From contig CATNEN010000027.1 of the NCBI GenBank assembly GCA_950097015.1, positions 702,001 through 766,000 of the forward strand: DNA of 64,000 bases. Reading direction: 5' to 3'. Of this stretch, positions 23,681 through 34,900 are shown one piece after another. Origin of the DNA: Macrostomum hystrix (lineage: Eukaryota > Platyhelminthes > Macrostomidae). The position numbers and the translations under genes are program-made. Each line of letters begins with the position of its first letter. Within the stretch, counting starts at the first letter, position 1. The notes under the pieces were generated by a model. It did no database searches, was not told the DNA's origin, and saw only the letters and a list, made by a program, of their open reading frames with translations.

Positions 23681-24088
23681 GAGTCATCGATTCCCGGCTG
23701 CATTGCCGGGGGCCCCCCTCGCGATTTACGAGACTGGGAAGCCCAGGGGGGATATACCTGGGATCTCGCTCGGGTAGGAGTCCATGGCTAAAGCCTGGCT
23801 ACCCCATTTAGAAAACCCCCCAGAGAATCTCTTAGAAAAACGTGCCGACCGAATTCTAGCCCATACTTGAAGTAGGCAGCTTCGAGAGGCGGGCACGGGG
23901 GTCGCTAGACCTCCCTCAGAAGTCCCACCTCCCTAACTGTTCCCCACCAAAGTCAGACTTGGTCAAAGCTATGTGACACATTCAGAATCAGGTACACGTA
24001 AGCAGGCCCGCAAGCTGCCCAAGAGAACCAATCCCCGGTGCTCAGCGAGTCATCGATTCCCGGCTGCATTGCCGGGGGCTCCCCTCGC
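23681..24088. repeat. 42-bp direct repeat with a stem-loop, two copies 366 bp apart
   Basis: GAGTCATCGATTCCCGGCTG, continuing CATTGCCGGGGGC, occurs at 23681 and 24047. CCCGGC and GCCGGG can pair around a TGCATT-type loop. Both copies lie in the part of the element just after the primer-binding site, the usual region of retroelement packaging signals. Confidence 0.7.
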
Positions 24089-24491
24089 TCGGTTAGAAGG
24101 CCGAAAGGCGTTGCCCGGTCCCTCGTTAAGAATGGCCCCTCCCAGAACAGTCACGCAGGAAACCCCACAGACAGTCCCTGACTCCTGCAGCAGCCACATA
24201 ACCCGAAGACACTCTAGCATGAAGTCCGCTCACACAGCCTACTCTTAGTAGAAAGTCACTAATCAGAAATTTTGGAAATCCTAACAAAATCCTTACATTA
24301 AAGTCCGAATCAAATTGAAACTGTTCAAGAAAATTAATTGACAGTTACTCGAACTGAAGTCCAGTCTCTAGAGATAAGATTTAGGCATACGGAAGATGAA
24401 ATCTAGAAGAAGCCCTTACGGCTAACTACCACAGAAATCTGCGGCGCTAAACTAACAATTGAAATTCAAGTTCGTTTCGCGCCCCTTCTAG

Positions 24492-24509
24492 ATCCCACCG
24501 CTGCCACCA
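24492..24509 (-). other. primer-binding site for tRNA-Leu
   Basis: One base after the end of the 5' LTR the minus strand reads TGGTGGCAGCGGTGGGAT. Its complement, ATCCCACCGCTGCCACCA, equals the 3' end of an animal tRNA-Leu (AAG type, from memory) including the added CCA. This fixes the element's orientation and shows it used tRNA priming. Confidence 0.85.
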
Positions 24510-24510
24510 T

Positions 24511-26879
24511 TGAAATAGTGCGGGTCTTTTGCTAGCCGATGACCGCCCTCATGAAAGATAGGAGTGTGGAAAACGACGATAGAGTCGGAGGTCGATCGCT
24601 GCTGCCGCGAGTTGTCGCAGAGAGGGATGACGAAGGGAGGGATGAAGGGAGAGATGAAGGGAGAGATGAGGCGGTACAAAGGATGCAAGTGAGTGGTCCT
24701 ATTGGCCTCAGGCTGGCCAGTCCCACCCAACCCATAGGCCACAGGCATGACTGCCGTGCCCACCCCTAGCAGTGCTCGAAACCGGCTAAAAGTCTAAAAA
24801 GATGTCGGACTACCCGCAAGCGAATAGGACAGGGCTAGATAGTCTACTGTCATCAGTAGCATGTTCGTAACTGACTCCTAACTTTGGTAGCAGTGGTCGA
24901 CTCGGCCTAGGCTCTTGTCTTAGAAATGCGGAAAGGCTATCGGCAAAGCGGATAATGATCGAAGGTAGCGCCACCACCCAATGCGCCTGCGTCGCCACCG
25001 CAGACATTTGGGAACTTGGGTCCCCGGAGCTCGCAGCTCCCAGTTTGTCACACAGATCTTAGACAAGCCGAAAAATAGAGCATTCTGTAACTTCCGTTTT
25101 AGACTAGGGTGAGAACCCCAGAATGGATCGAGTCACGCCTCACAAGGGGATTCCTGAAACTGCGCTACAGTGGTCTAGAAAGGTGGTACTCCGAACCCGA
25201 ATGAGAAATCCATAGCCAGAATCCTACTCATGAGACATTAGACACATTCCGTACATTAGACTGCAGCCTACTCATTAGATAACTAGCGAGCCGATTCTGT
25301 GTGAGTTGAGGAGAACAGAGGCAGGAGAGATTAAGCTGAACACTGGCTGAGTGATTATGCAAGCAGGAAATTATTAGATCACACCCCTCGCTCCCATGGC
25401 GGCGGCAGCGAGAGGCGGGGAACAGAAGGGAAACATTAATTGACAAGGGAGGTTGACACGCACTCCTTGATCTGCCAGAAAGAGAGGAAAAACCCGCCAA
25501 GGAATTCCCCCACCCCTAGCAGAGAAACACATGCTACGCTCCGCATATTACTCGCAAATCCCTAGCTCCTTATTACTTTCATGCGCGCTCACAGTTATCC
25601 TCCTGCCGCAGCTTTCAGCTAGGCATCACCAGAGCCCATCCCCCTAATAAGTTAGCCACTCATGATCGAGGGCTGTCTAACGATAAAATAAGAGAAAGTG
25701 GAATGCATAGTAAAAAGGATTTAAGTTGTTATTAAGTTGCCCAATAAGTTAGATAAGCTGTGATTTAATAGTTTTATTAGGCTAAATCAAATCCCCGCCC
25801 TTGCCCTTATTACCCACTAGCTAAATAGTAAATCCCTTAGGGATAGCAATAAAAGTCCGCTGCGCGGGTTACTTATCTGACTACGCTGGTTGACAGGCTG
25901 CAGGCCGTCGATCTCGCGGGGGAATGCAAATGAACGGGGGAAAAGGTGAGGGATTGCTGAGTACAGTTGGCAAGGGGCCAGACTGCAGGGAGCTCAAGGC
26001 TCAATTTGGAGCGCACCTAAGGAGGTGGCTTGCGCTTAAGGGCACTAGCAGGTAGTTGCCTGCTGCTATGCTCTGGAGCCTTAGGCTCAGGGACTAGGTG
26101 CTAGCCTAGAAGGGGGAGAGTCCACGGACCGAGTTCCGGGACCGGACAAGGGAAAAAGGTTGTAAGGGCGGAAAGGGTAGGTTCGGGGGAAGGTTGCCGG
26201 GAAAGGCTCCCGGAAAAAAGGAAAAGGTGTCCTGGGAAGGTTGTCCTAGGGGCAGCGCAGCGCGCTCTCTTAAATAGTCCTGCAACTCCGCCAACCTCGC
26301 ATTCATCAAAATAACCCACATGCTCGCCGGCCTGTCAGCGAGGAATCGGGTCGGCATAATGCCACCCCAATTGCCCACTGAAGCGGCGGCGAGAATCGCC
26401 AGATGCCCCACTAGGAGCGTCTGCCGGCAGTCGGCCAATGATTGTGATCCCGCCGGGATATGGGAAGCGCAGGCGCCGACCTGCCTATAGTGTCGTTACA
26501 TGTATCTAAAGGGGGAAAGGTCATAATCGAGCTTCGGCTCGGGTTACAGTAAAGAAGAGGGACATGAAGAATTAAAGCTCACTCTAAACGCATGAGTGAT
26601 CCCGACAATCTGATCGCGGTTTGGAGGGGAATTATAACCTAAACTAGTCCATACAGTATTGCTATTTCCGCGATCAGTCACTCCTACAGGGGACTAGACA
26701 GATCCGAGACAAAGGGAATCGGCGGCTACTTAATTCACCTCCGCCCCAAGTCTGGCCCTAAGATTAATGATGGTGTTCTGCGGCCAGCTGCTATGTGGGT
26801 CGCGATTATTAACTTGCTAAAAATGGAAAAGTTTGGCTGGCTCACAACCCCACTCGATTCCGAAGTACACTCCACATCA
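24511..26879 (-). repeat. 5' LTR (relative to the element's minus-strand orientation)
   Basis: Same length as the LTR at 18316-20684, with no visible difference. Its outer end (26879) lies only 179 bp beyond the SLC13 stop codon on the same strand, so transcripts of the transporter would read into it. Confidence 0.93.
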
Positions 26880-27057
26880 CAATAAATAATGTATTTACAC
26901 AATCAAATGAGTTTAATTTTACACATAATACGGAATACATTGACACAATCTCCACGTAAACATGCTTCATATTGGCAACTGTACATTGGAAATATGAAAC
27001 TCGCATTCAAAGTTATTTAATGTCCTTGATAAAAATCATGTGTACAAACAATCTGCG

Positions 27058-30000
27058 CTATACAGTGGCATTCCTGTTGGCCCAATCCGGGAATTCGCTT
27101 AGACCAAAAAGTGACGGCGCGTAGGACAGAGTGGCTGCAGCGACCAGGGCGTTTGACACCAGCCAGGTGATGCTGCCCGTGCGCAGCTGAAGTGAAGGAG
27201 ATTTTGGTAATTACTATTGATAATTGTACACATTTTGGGTGCACGTGATGGTATGTGTGGTTGTTACGTCAATCCGCTGGACCCGTGCAGATTTCGCAAG
27301 CTCACCATATCCCAGGGACGCAGGTAGCACCCCTGAGTACACCAGAATGTTAGCTAAGCCTCACCATATCCCAGGGACGCAGGTAGCCCCCTGAGTACAC
27401 CAGAATGATAGCTAAGCCTCACCATATCCCAGGGACGCAGGTAGCACCCCTGAGTACACCAGAATGTTAGCTAAGCCTCACCATATCCCAGGGACGCAGG
27501 TAGCCCCCTGAGTACACCAGAATGTTAGCTAAGCCTCACCATATCCCAGGGACGCAGGTAGCCCCTTGAGTACACCAGAATGTTAGCTAAGCCTCACCAT
27601 ATCCCAGGGACGCAGGTAGCCCCCTGAGTACACCAGAATGTTAGCTAAGCCTCACCATATCCCAGGGACGCAGGTAGCCCCCTGAGTACACCAGAATGAT
27701 AGCTAAGCCTCACCATATCCCAGGGACGCAGGTAGCCCCCTGAGTACACCAGAATGTTAGCTAAGCCTCACCATATCCCAGGGACGCAGGTAGCCCCTTG
27801 AGTACACCAGAATGTTAGCTAAGCCTCACCATATCCCAGGGACGCAGGTAGCCCCCTGAGTACACCAGAATGTTAGCTAAGCCTCACCATATCCCAGGGA
27901 CGCAGGTAGCCCCCTGAGTACACCAGAATGATAGCTAAGCCTCACCATATCCCAGGGACGCAGGTAGCACCCCTGAGTACACCAGAATGTTAGCTAAGCC
28001 TCACCATATCCCAGGGACGCAGGTAGCCCCCTGAGTACACCAGAATGTTAGCTAAGCCTCACCATATCCCAGGGACGCAGGTAGCCCCTTGAGTACACCA
28101 GAATGTTAGCTAAGCCTCACCATATCCCAGGGACGCAGGTAGCCCCCTGAGTACACCAGAATGTTAGCTAAGCCTCACCATATCCCAGGGACGCAGGTAG
28201 CACCCCTGAGTACACCAGAATGATAGCTAAGCCTCACCATATCCCAGGGACGCAGGTAGCCCCCTGAGTACACCAGAATGTTAGCTAAGCCTCACCATAT
28301 CCCAGGGACGCAGGTAGCCCCCTGAGTACACCAGAATGTTAGCTAAGCCTCACCATATCCCAGGGACGCAGGTAGCCCCCTGAGTACACCAGAATGTTAG
28401 CTAAGCCTCACCATATCCCAGGGACGCAGGTAGCCCCTTGAGTACACCAGAATGATAGCTAAGCCTCACCATATCCCAGGGACGCAGGTAGCACCCCTGA
28501 GTACACCAGAATGATAGCTAAGCCTCACCATATCCCAGGGACGCAGGTAGCACCCCTGAGTACACCAGAATGTTAGCTAAGCCTCACCATATCCCAGGGA
28601 CGCAGGTAGCCCCTTGAGTACACCAGAATGATAGCTAAGCCTCACCATATCCCAGGGACGCAGGTAGCACCCCTGAGTACACCAGAATGTTAGCTAAGCC
28701 TCACCATATCCCAGGGACGCAGGTAGCACCCCTGAGTACACCAGAATGTTAGCTAAGCCTCACCATATCCCAGGGACGCAGGTAGCCCCTTGAGTACACC
28801 AGAATGATAGCTAAGCGTCACCATATCCCAGGGACGCAGGTAGCACCCCTGAGTACACCAGAATGTTAGCTAAGCCTCACCATATCCCAGGGACGCAGGT
28901 AGCACCCCTGAGTACACCAGAATGTTAGCTAAGCCTCACCATATCCCAGGGACGCAGGTAGCACCCCTGAGTACACCAGAATGTTAGCTAAGCCTCACCA
29001 TATCCCAGGGACGCAGGTAGCCCCTTGAGTACACCAGAATGATAGCTAAGCCTCACCATATCCCAGGGACGCAGGTAGCCCCTTGAGTACACCAGAATGT
29101 TAGCTGGCGTGGAGATGGGCAGGATGAAAGCGAACGAACACGAGGCCGTGCAGGCCAACATGAAGTGGAACGGATGCAAGTGCAGTTTCTCGCTCTGAAA
29201 AGTAAAACCATGGTGTCAAAGGTGATTACTGGTGTTCAGTAGTATGTTATTGCTCAAGTTGAGCTAATATTAAACTTACCAGACTGGATAAGATAGGCAG
29301 CAGGATGGTGGCAGCGGTACCGTTGGAGGTCCACTCGGTTAGGAGGGCGGAGCACCAGCAGATGATGAAGATCAGAGCTGGGGCCGGCATGACATTCAGC
29401 GCCACCATTTGGCTGCCAATCCAGTCAGATAAGCCGGAGACCTGCCGGGGCCGGGGATTTGAAAGAATCAATGACTCAACGGATTTGAGCATGCTTTGGG
29501 TTCCTATCGCAAATATGTTGAGACTCACCCTGGCCAAATCGGCAAGCGCGAACCCGGCACCCAGCATGAGAACAATCTGCCAAGCCACTCGCTTCTGCAC
29601 CAGATCCCAGCTCAGCAGCCGCGTCGGCCGTCCGCGCAGACGATCCACCGAGTCACTGTCGATGCCATCAGAGCTGCCGACAGTGTCAACATCGACTACT
29701 GTGTCATCGACCTTGAACTCGATCTCGGGCTGCTGTCTGCCGTTCTCCAGGACAGCAGCAGATGCCGACGCAGCCGCTACCACAACGGCGGGGGCAGTTT
29801 TCCTCGCCGAGGCGATGGCTTTAAACGGGGCGGCAAACGGATTCGTTGAGGGCAGCAGGAAGAGCAGCAGCACGGCTAGCACTGCGGGCTGCGTGTCGCT
29901 CATCAGACTGATCGGCTTGGCGCCTTCGGAGGCACCGTTAGGTTGCTTCATGAACAAGGCCGACCAGCCCGGAGCTCCCGGCTGGCGCGAGATCCACAGG

Positions 30001-32195
30001 GCCACGGTGAGGCAGAACACGGCCAGCACGCTGCCTTCTGCGTAGCTGAGTGAGCCCAGCTGCTTGTACTGCTGCTGCAGGGACGATCGACTCCTGCGAG
30101 CCTCCGTGTCGGACACTGCGCGGCCAGCTGCAGCCATGCCACTGCAGTTTGTGGGAATCGGTGTAGCGACAATTAAAACTGCGATCGAATATGGCTACGC
30201 TTTGTTTTATTTTCCATAAAAATGTATTTACTATATTAGCCCGTAAAAAATGGCTGCGTTGCGAATGCTTAGACGAGTCGAGAATGCTCAAAAATTTTCT
30301 TTTCTTTTCTAGCATTCGCCTGACCAAGTCCGCTCAATAGTAAACAACTGACTCATGGCCGAAAGAACAGCTATTTGGATAGTGAGAGAGGAAGACAGAA
30401 TTCAACAGATTGGAAGGAAAAAGGCAAACTATAAGCAAAGTAGATAGACGGTGCCACAGTCGAAATCTTGTCATAGTCGAAATTGTTTAGTTTAAATTAA
30501 TTAATCCGGGCCATAGATCCGCCAGTAAGCGAAGTTGTAGCCCAGTGGGTATACATTCAAACACTTAGACAGGATGCCAGGTTCTAGTCTTGGCCCTACT
30601 GCAATATTTTTCACCATAAACTCGGCTATCTTCAGGACCAACTGGGCTAAGCGGAATTTCTATCTGCCGGCAATCTTTTATTGTAAGAGGAAGGTGAGAA
30701 TGCTTTGCTGAATCTAGCCATGACTCACCGGAAGCCCAGGAAGCTGATCTGGAGCCAGAGCCAGGCCAGGAGCAGGCCGAGAGCGCCCAGCGGCAGGGCA
30801 AATAACATCCAGCTATAGTAGTTCAGTCCCGTCCCGGATCCGTAGTACTCCTGCACAATGCCGTTAAGAATAACGTTTGGCGCTGTGCCTGTCAAAGTGA
30901 CAACGCCGCCGAAGACGGAGCCGTATGAGATGCCGAGGAGGAGCATGCGGCATGTGCTGGCGAAGTGTGCATTCTCCTTCTGCGCCAGATAGTCTTTTAG
31001 CGGCGTCTGATTTGCTGTCTCGGATTCGTCTCCATCGTCTCCATCGTCTCCATCGTCATCGGCGGCTGCAGTGGAAGTCCTGCTATCGTTGTCGTCGGTG
31101 TTTTCATTTGTTTGATTATGTGGTGGCAGTGGTGGGATCGAAATCTCTACAGCCGGGGCAGACAAATCGCCTGCCGAGTTCTCCATGGCGTCCTCGGCGG
31201 CAGAGACGGCGGTGGACACAACGCTTGGCGCTGCCTCCGTCGCTCTGAGTGCCTCGTGTCGCTTCTGACGGGCGTGCTGCTGCTGAAGCTGAACTAGCAT
31301 GGCCTCCACAATGGGTAGCATCATGGCCACGGTGGCTGTGTTAGATATCCACATGGAAAGCAGCCACGCCGGCGTCAGTAGGCCCAGGAGGAGCCTAGGA
31401 TATGAGGAAATGCCATTTCTCTGATTATGAGTCTGTGATTAAAAAGGTACTGAGCAACAACTAGCCCAATTCGTGCGCTGACGTGCGCCAAGTCCTGTCA
31501 CTAACCCCACTGTAGCCCGGTAACTGCTTATTAAAACGCCATAAAATGTCGTTAATCCGAAAAACACGACAGGCAATAAATCCATCGCCTCTCACCATCT
31601 GGGCTGGACGCCACACAGGATAAGAATTTTAAGTGCGATCCTCTTGTGCAGATTCCAGGCTTCGATGGACACCGCCATTATAAGGCCGCCGAGAAATAGC
31701 ATATTGGAGTCCTGTGCAGTAGATCGATTGGTGTCACTTTAAAACTCGATTTTAATTGCTCAGTCAACCGAAACGAACTTGTGGATTTCTAAGAAATGAG
31801 ATGCGATCGAATTACCTTGAAATAGCTGGGACAGATTTCGCGGCTAGGCATAATGCCCAGTAGCGGAGCCAGTATCACTGGCAGCAAGGCCGTGGCGCCA
31901 AGCGGTGCAACTTCAAAGTTCCAGTAGAACGACATGATGATAATGATGAAAGCAGCCTTGGACACCTGGGAAATCCGAGTGTGATATTTAACTTTTCTTT
32001 AACATTCGAGTTAGAAGATTATTGTAACAAATCGCGACGTACCGACGTGTTAACAACCAGAACGAGTGGCAATAGAGACAGAGGCACAGCGACCAGCACA
32101 ACAATGGCCCGATGCTTGAGCAGTAGTTTGAAAATCTTCACTAGAATGCCAGCAACGGAAGCCAGGCGTGCGACAGTTGAGTCCATCGCAATCAT
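27058..32195 (-). CDS. SLC13-family sodium/di- or tricarboxylate cotransporter, eight exons
   Basis: Exons (minus strand): 32195-32043, 31965-31816, 31711-31596, 31394-30729, 30141-29529, 29441-29280, 29194-29057, 27186-27058. All phases agree, giving 708 aa against the usual 570-620. The ATG at 32195 ([10 protein letters not shown]) is followed by LVLVVNTS. Next come DSNMLFLGG and NLHKRIAL, the first substrate/sodium motif [11 protein letters not shown], a second repeat with [15 protein letters not shown], then [16 protein letters not shown] (the family signature TPPNAIV with Ala for one Pro), and the end [11 protein letters not shown]. Members move succinate, citrate or sulfate with Na+ across the plasma membrane through 11 helices; the substrate cannot be read here. 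The extra length is two cytosolic loops: an acidic, Ser/Thr-rich loop in the fourth exon ([14 protein letters not shown]) and an Ala/Ser-rich one in the fifth. The last intron is a minisatellite copied from the exon end; a SINE-like unit lies in the intron 30728-30142. Confidence 0.95.
27299..29105. repeat. 58/59-bp minisatellite derived from an SLC13 exon end and its splice donor, about 31 copies
   Basis: On the minus strand each unit reads from AACATTCTGGTGTACTCA through the codons for GYLRPWDM and over the exon/intron border ATG/GTGAGG into about 10 nt of intron. The genuine exon end (29105-29051) is the first unit. Copies differ mainly in a 1-bp length change (GGGGCT versus GGGGTGCT), T/A in TTAGCTAACATT/ATCATT, and C/T changes. 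Every copy keeps the donor except for single changes (one CGTCAC at about 28817). Confidence 0.97.
30531..30700 (+). mobile_element. possible tRNA-derived SINE in an SLC13 intron
   Basis: TAGCCCAGTGGGT (30538-30550) fits the polymerase III A box and GGTTCTAGTCTTGG (30590-30603) fits the B box, 40 nt apart as in tRNAs. The segment does not fold into a good tRNA, so it is more likely a SINE head. The tail and target duplication were not resolved. It lies opposite to the gene's sense. Confidence 0.4.
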
Positions 32196-33105
32196 GAGCT
32201 TCGATTTTTATGGCTTGGTAAATTTTTGTTCACAGAATTTAATTTTTTACTCGGTTGAGAATTTTTTTGCCGTATTTATAGACAATTTGCAGAAGCTTTT
32301 CTGGCTTGCTCAGTGTTTTGCACATATTTCACATTGACCCATTCACATGGTGCACTGTGTGTGTGCGTGTGAAATCTGTAGCTCAAACAAATGCGCAGCA
32401 GCCGCATTACCTGCGCGGGGTTAAAATCAGGACTAAATGAGGACAATGGCTTCGTCATGAACTAGGAAACCCGAGTCACATTACACGTGAGGAATATAAT
32501 GTCCCGCTTTAGTTTTTTAATTTTCCAAGAATGGCCTACTTATTTTGTAACTTTCGTTATTAACAACTGTTAGGCGAAACAGTTCTACTTTCAAAACAGA
32601 GCAGAACAGGAAGGCTTTCTGTCTCCAAAAGAATTTAGTTATGTAAAATGTAATACAATTATTTCTATTAAAACATTACTAAATTGAACCCCTTCGAATG
32701 GAACTAAATTTGCAGCACAATGTCCCGCAGTGTGCGACCATCAACTCCTGTACAACAATCAGAAACTAATTTTTCCTATTTAAAGGCTTTTCTAAACTTT
32801 AATCTACTGTTTCTTCATGTTTCTCATGAAGAAAATCAATAATGTTACCAATGATTTACAAAAAAATTGGAATCCCAGTGTCTCGCGCGTCCGTATCAAA
32901 TGACGTTAAATTGTTGAGACATTGCTTGATGCTTCACAGCAGCGCTGAATTCATTGGGATAATTGGGACTCATTAGGATCTTCTCAGGTGTCTAATTTCG
33001 AGGTCATATTTTCTTCCGTGTACTTTGAATTCAGATTCGGTAAAAAAGTGACAGAACTCATCCGACAAAACATTACATTACGTTACGGCAATTGTAAAGA
33101 ATGAG
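32196..33105. other. SLC13 upstream region, AT-rich
   Basis: Should include the SLC13 promoter and 5' UTR (minus strand). No TATA box or CpG-rich core stands out. Nothing else is recognised. Confidence 0.35.
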
Positions 33106-33560
33106 GTGTTAGGAATTACATTATCGGGTTAGGAATTACATTATTGGGTTAGGAATGACCTTACTGGGTTAGGAATTACATTATTGGGTTAGGAATTACA
33201 TTATTGGGTTAGGAATGACCTTACTGGGTTAGGAATTACATTATTGGGTTAGGAATGACCTTATTGAGTTAGAAAGGACATTAATAGATTACGAATGACA
33301 TTATTGGATTAGGAATGACATTAATAGATTACGAATGACATGACTAGATTACGAATAACAATATTTGGTTACGAATGACATGACTACATGACTAGATTAC
33401 GAATGACAATATTGGGTTACGAATGACATGACTAGATTACGAATTACATGATTAGGCTAGGAATGACATGACTAGTTTTCTAATTACATGATTGGCTTAG
33501 GAATGACATGACTAGATTACGAATGACATCATTGGACTGTGAACGACGCAATTAGATTTA
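33106..33560. repeat. degenerate 20-bp minisatellite (unit like GGGTTAGGAATTACATTATT)
   Basis: About 22 units. The left part is regular; the right part decays to GATTACGAATGACATGACTA. The core GGGTTAGG resembles telomere repeat only by chance, as the period is 20 and not 6. Confidence 0.9.
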
Positions 33561-34336
33561 AGACTGGGAAGAAAGGAAATGGAGGAAATGGGTGAGTTAT
33601 TTACTTATGAACTGACTTAGCTTTCATAAAATTCGTTACAATTTTTGTTACATTACGTTATTAGGTGCAGCATCTGTGAAATCAACTCTAGAGACAACAG
33701 GAACAATGCCCTGGAAAACTCAAATTCTGAGTGCAGATGACTCACTGGCATTGCGCATTTCAGTTAGGAATTTCAGGTGACCCTATGTGAAACAGGCAAC
33801 AGGCTGCTGCCCAGGGCGAATGTTTGTGTGAAACTTGCTGAAAAAATTAGAAGACTGTCATGAAGGCCATACCTGTGGGACCGTCTGCAACTTCTCAAGC
33901 AACTTTCACTCCTCCGACATAGGTGAAAAGTTAAGTCAGCAACTATGTGTCAATTATTTAAAAACCAAGTCTCTCGGTTGTCAAGTTATTCCCTCAGTTG
34001 AAAAATTATCCCCACAAATGGCAAATCATTCCCTCAGTAAAAATATTATCCCCAAAAATGGCAAATCATTCCCTCAGTTGACAAACTATTCCCCTCATTT
34101 CACGAATTATCAACAAGTTAATCCTTACATTCCCTCCAGTTAACAATTAATCTAGTCACTGCAAGCTTTCAGCGCAGACAATACAAGAATCGGCCTAAGT
34201 CTGAGTGTCTCAACGTGAATCTATTTCAGGCAGGAACATGAGTGAGTATGCAAGGTAAAAAAATAACGATCTATTATTCTGTTTGCAGGATTAGGAATCC
34301 TAGGCATGGCATGATTCAACTGAGCGCACAGCGAAC
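33561..34336. other. noncoding stretch with short local repeats
   Basis: At 33960-34140 a short motif (AAAATGGCAAATCATTCCCT) is repeated two or three times with changes, which creates an open frame of about 100 codons that I regard as chance. No exon is supported. Confidence 0.4.
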
Positions 34337-34900
34337 TCAGAAGGCAGAGGAGAAGAAGGAGGAGGGGGCGGCGCCGGAAGGGTTGCCTCGGCCAGCGTCG
34401 CCAGTCTCCGAGTTGCCGAAGCCCCTCCCGGCCTGTCGCTGAGGTGCGCCAGACCGCCCGTGCTGATGCCGCTGCTGCTGCTGCTGCTGCTGCTGTCCTG
34501 TCTGCTGACGCTGAGAATCCCGACGCTGCTGCTGTTGTTGTTGCTGGTCGTTGCGCCGATTGAAACCCCGCATTGCCAGCGAGATTCCTCCGGCTTTGCC
34601 ACCGGTGCCGAACGGACCCGACGATCCGGCGGCGGCCGCAATGGCAGCCGAGCCGTTGTTGGCGCCGCCTCCACTGATTCCGCCGCCGCCGCTGCCTCCG
34701 CCGGCCCGACCCTGACGCCGGCGGATCCGGTAGCGGGCGAAGGAGCCGATGAGGAAGGCGACGAACGCCACCCCGATGGCCACGTGCGCCAGCCACAGCG
34801 GGGGCGTCAAGGCGGTTTGGGTTGTGACGACAGCCGAAGGATCGACGCTGGACGCTGGCATTGAGGTGGCTTCGGAAGTCTCGGCGGCTGCCGGGTGCAT
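34337..34900 (-). CDS. small single-pass membrane protein with glycine- and glutamine-rich tail, unknown function
   Basis: From ATG at 34900 the frame runs 187 aa to TGA at 34337-34339. The N-terminal 35 residues are Ser/Thr/Ala-rich. One clear membrane segment follows (WLAHVAIGVAFVAFLIGSF, about residues 37-56), then a basic stop-transfer stretch (RYRIRRRQ), which predicts the N-terminus outside and the tail in the cytosol. The tail is glycine-rich (SGGGGISGGG), then Gln/Arg-rich with short CAG runs. The frame is open upstream to about 34970, and an acceptor-like CTGATTTCATTGAAAG ends at 34920, so earlier exons are possible. GC-rich codon use resembles the confirmed genes. No family is recognised; it is a plausible but unproven gene. 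Confidence 0.5.
   Translation of the reverse strand: MHPAAAETSEATSMPASSVDPSAVVTTQTALTPPLWLAHVAIGVAFVAFLIGSFARYRIRRRQGRAGGGSGGGGISGGGANNGSAAIAAAAGSSGPFGTGGKAGGISLAMRGFNRRNDQQQQQQQRRDSQRQQTGQQQQQQQQRHQHGRSGAPQRQAGRGFGNSETGDAGRGNPSGAAPSSFFSSAF

Larger units (their letters stand above)
20711..24491 (-). other. noncoding interior of the LTR element
   Basis: About 3.8 kb without a long open frame in either direction. It contains a GC-rich part (20930-21400), a diverged tandem duplication (22165-22475 and 22478-22830), another GC-rich part (22900-23200), and a 42-bp direct repeat with a hairpin (23681-23722 and 24047-24088). Such repeated stem-loops could serve RNA packaging or dimerisation, but this is inference. 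Confidence 0.6.
18316..26879 (-). mobile_element. non-autonomous LTR retroelement (LARD-like), minus strand, 8,564 bp
   Basis: Two direct repeats of 2,369 bp (18316-20684 and 24511-26879) bound 3.8 kb of internal sequence. On the minus strand each LTR begins TGATGTGG and ends CTATTTCA, so it has TG...CA ends. A 4-bp target duplication CAAT flanks the element (18312-18315 and 26880-26883). Directly inside the 5' LTR is an 18-nt primer-binding site matching the 3' end of tRNA-Leu with its CCA. No gag, protease, reverse transcriptase, RNase H or integrase frame is visible: the longest internal frames are about 100 aa without motifs. Long LTRs, a primer site and a noncoding interior are the definition of a large retrotransposon derivative, which would need proteins from a relative elsewhere. 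The LTR copies show no indel over their whole length, so the insertion is recent. The 4-bp duplication suits Ty3/gypsy-type integrases, but that is only a hint. Confidence 0.88.

Noticed and set aside
33106-33300. Interstitial telomere repeat (GGGTTAGG)
   Set aside because: The motif appears once per 20-bp unit and never as TTAGGG tandem copies.
33835-34143. 102-codon plus-strand frame
   Set aside because: It is built from a short noncoding repeat; amino-acid composition and codon use differ from the confirmed genes.
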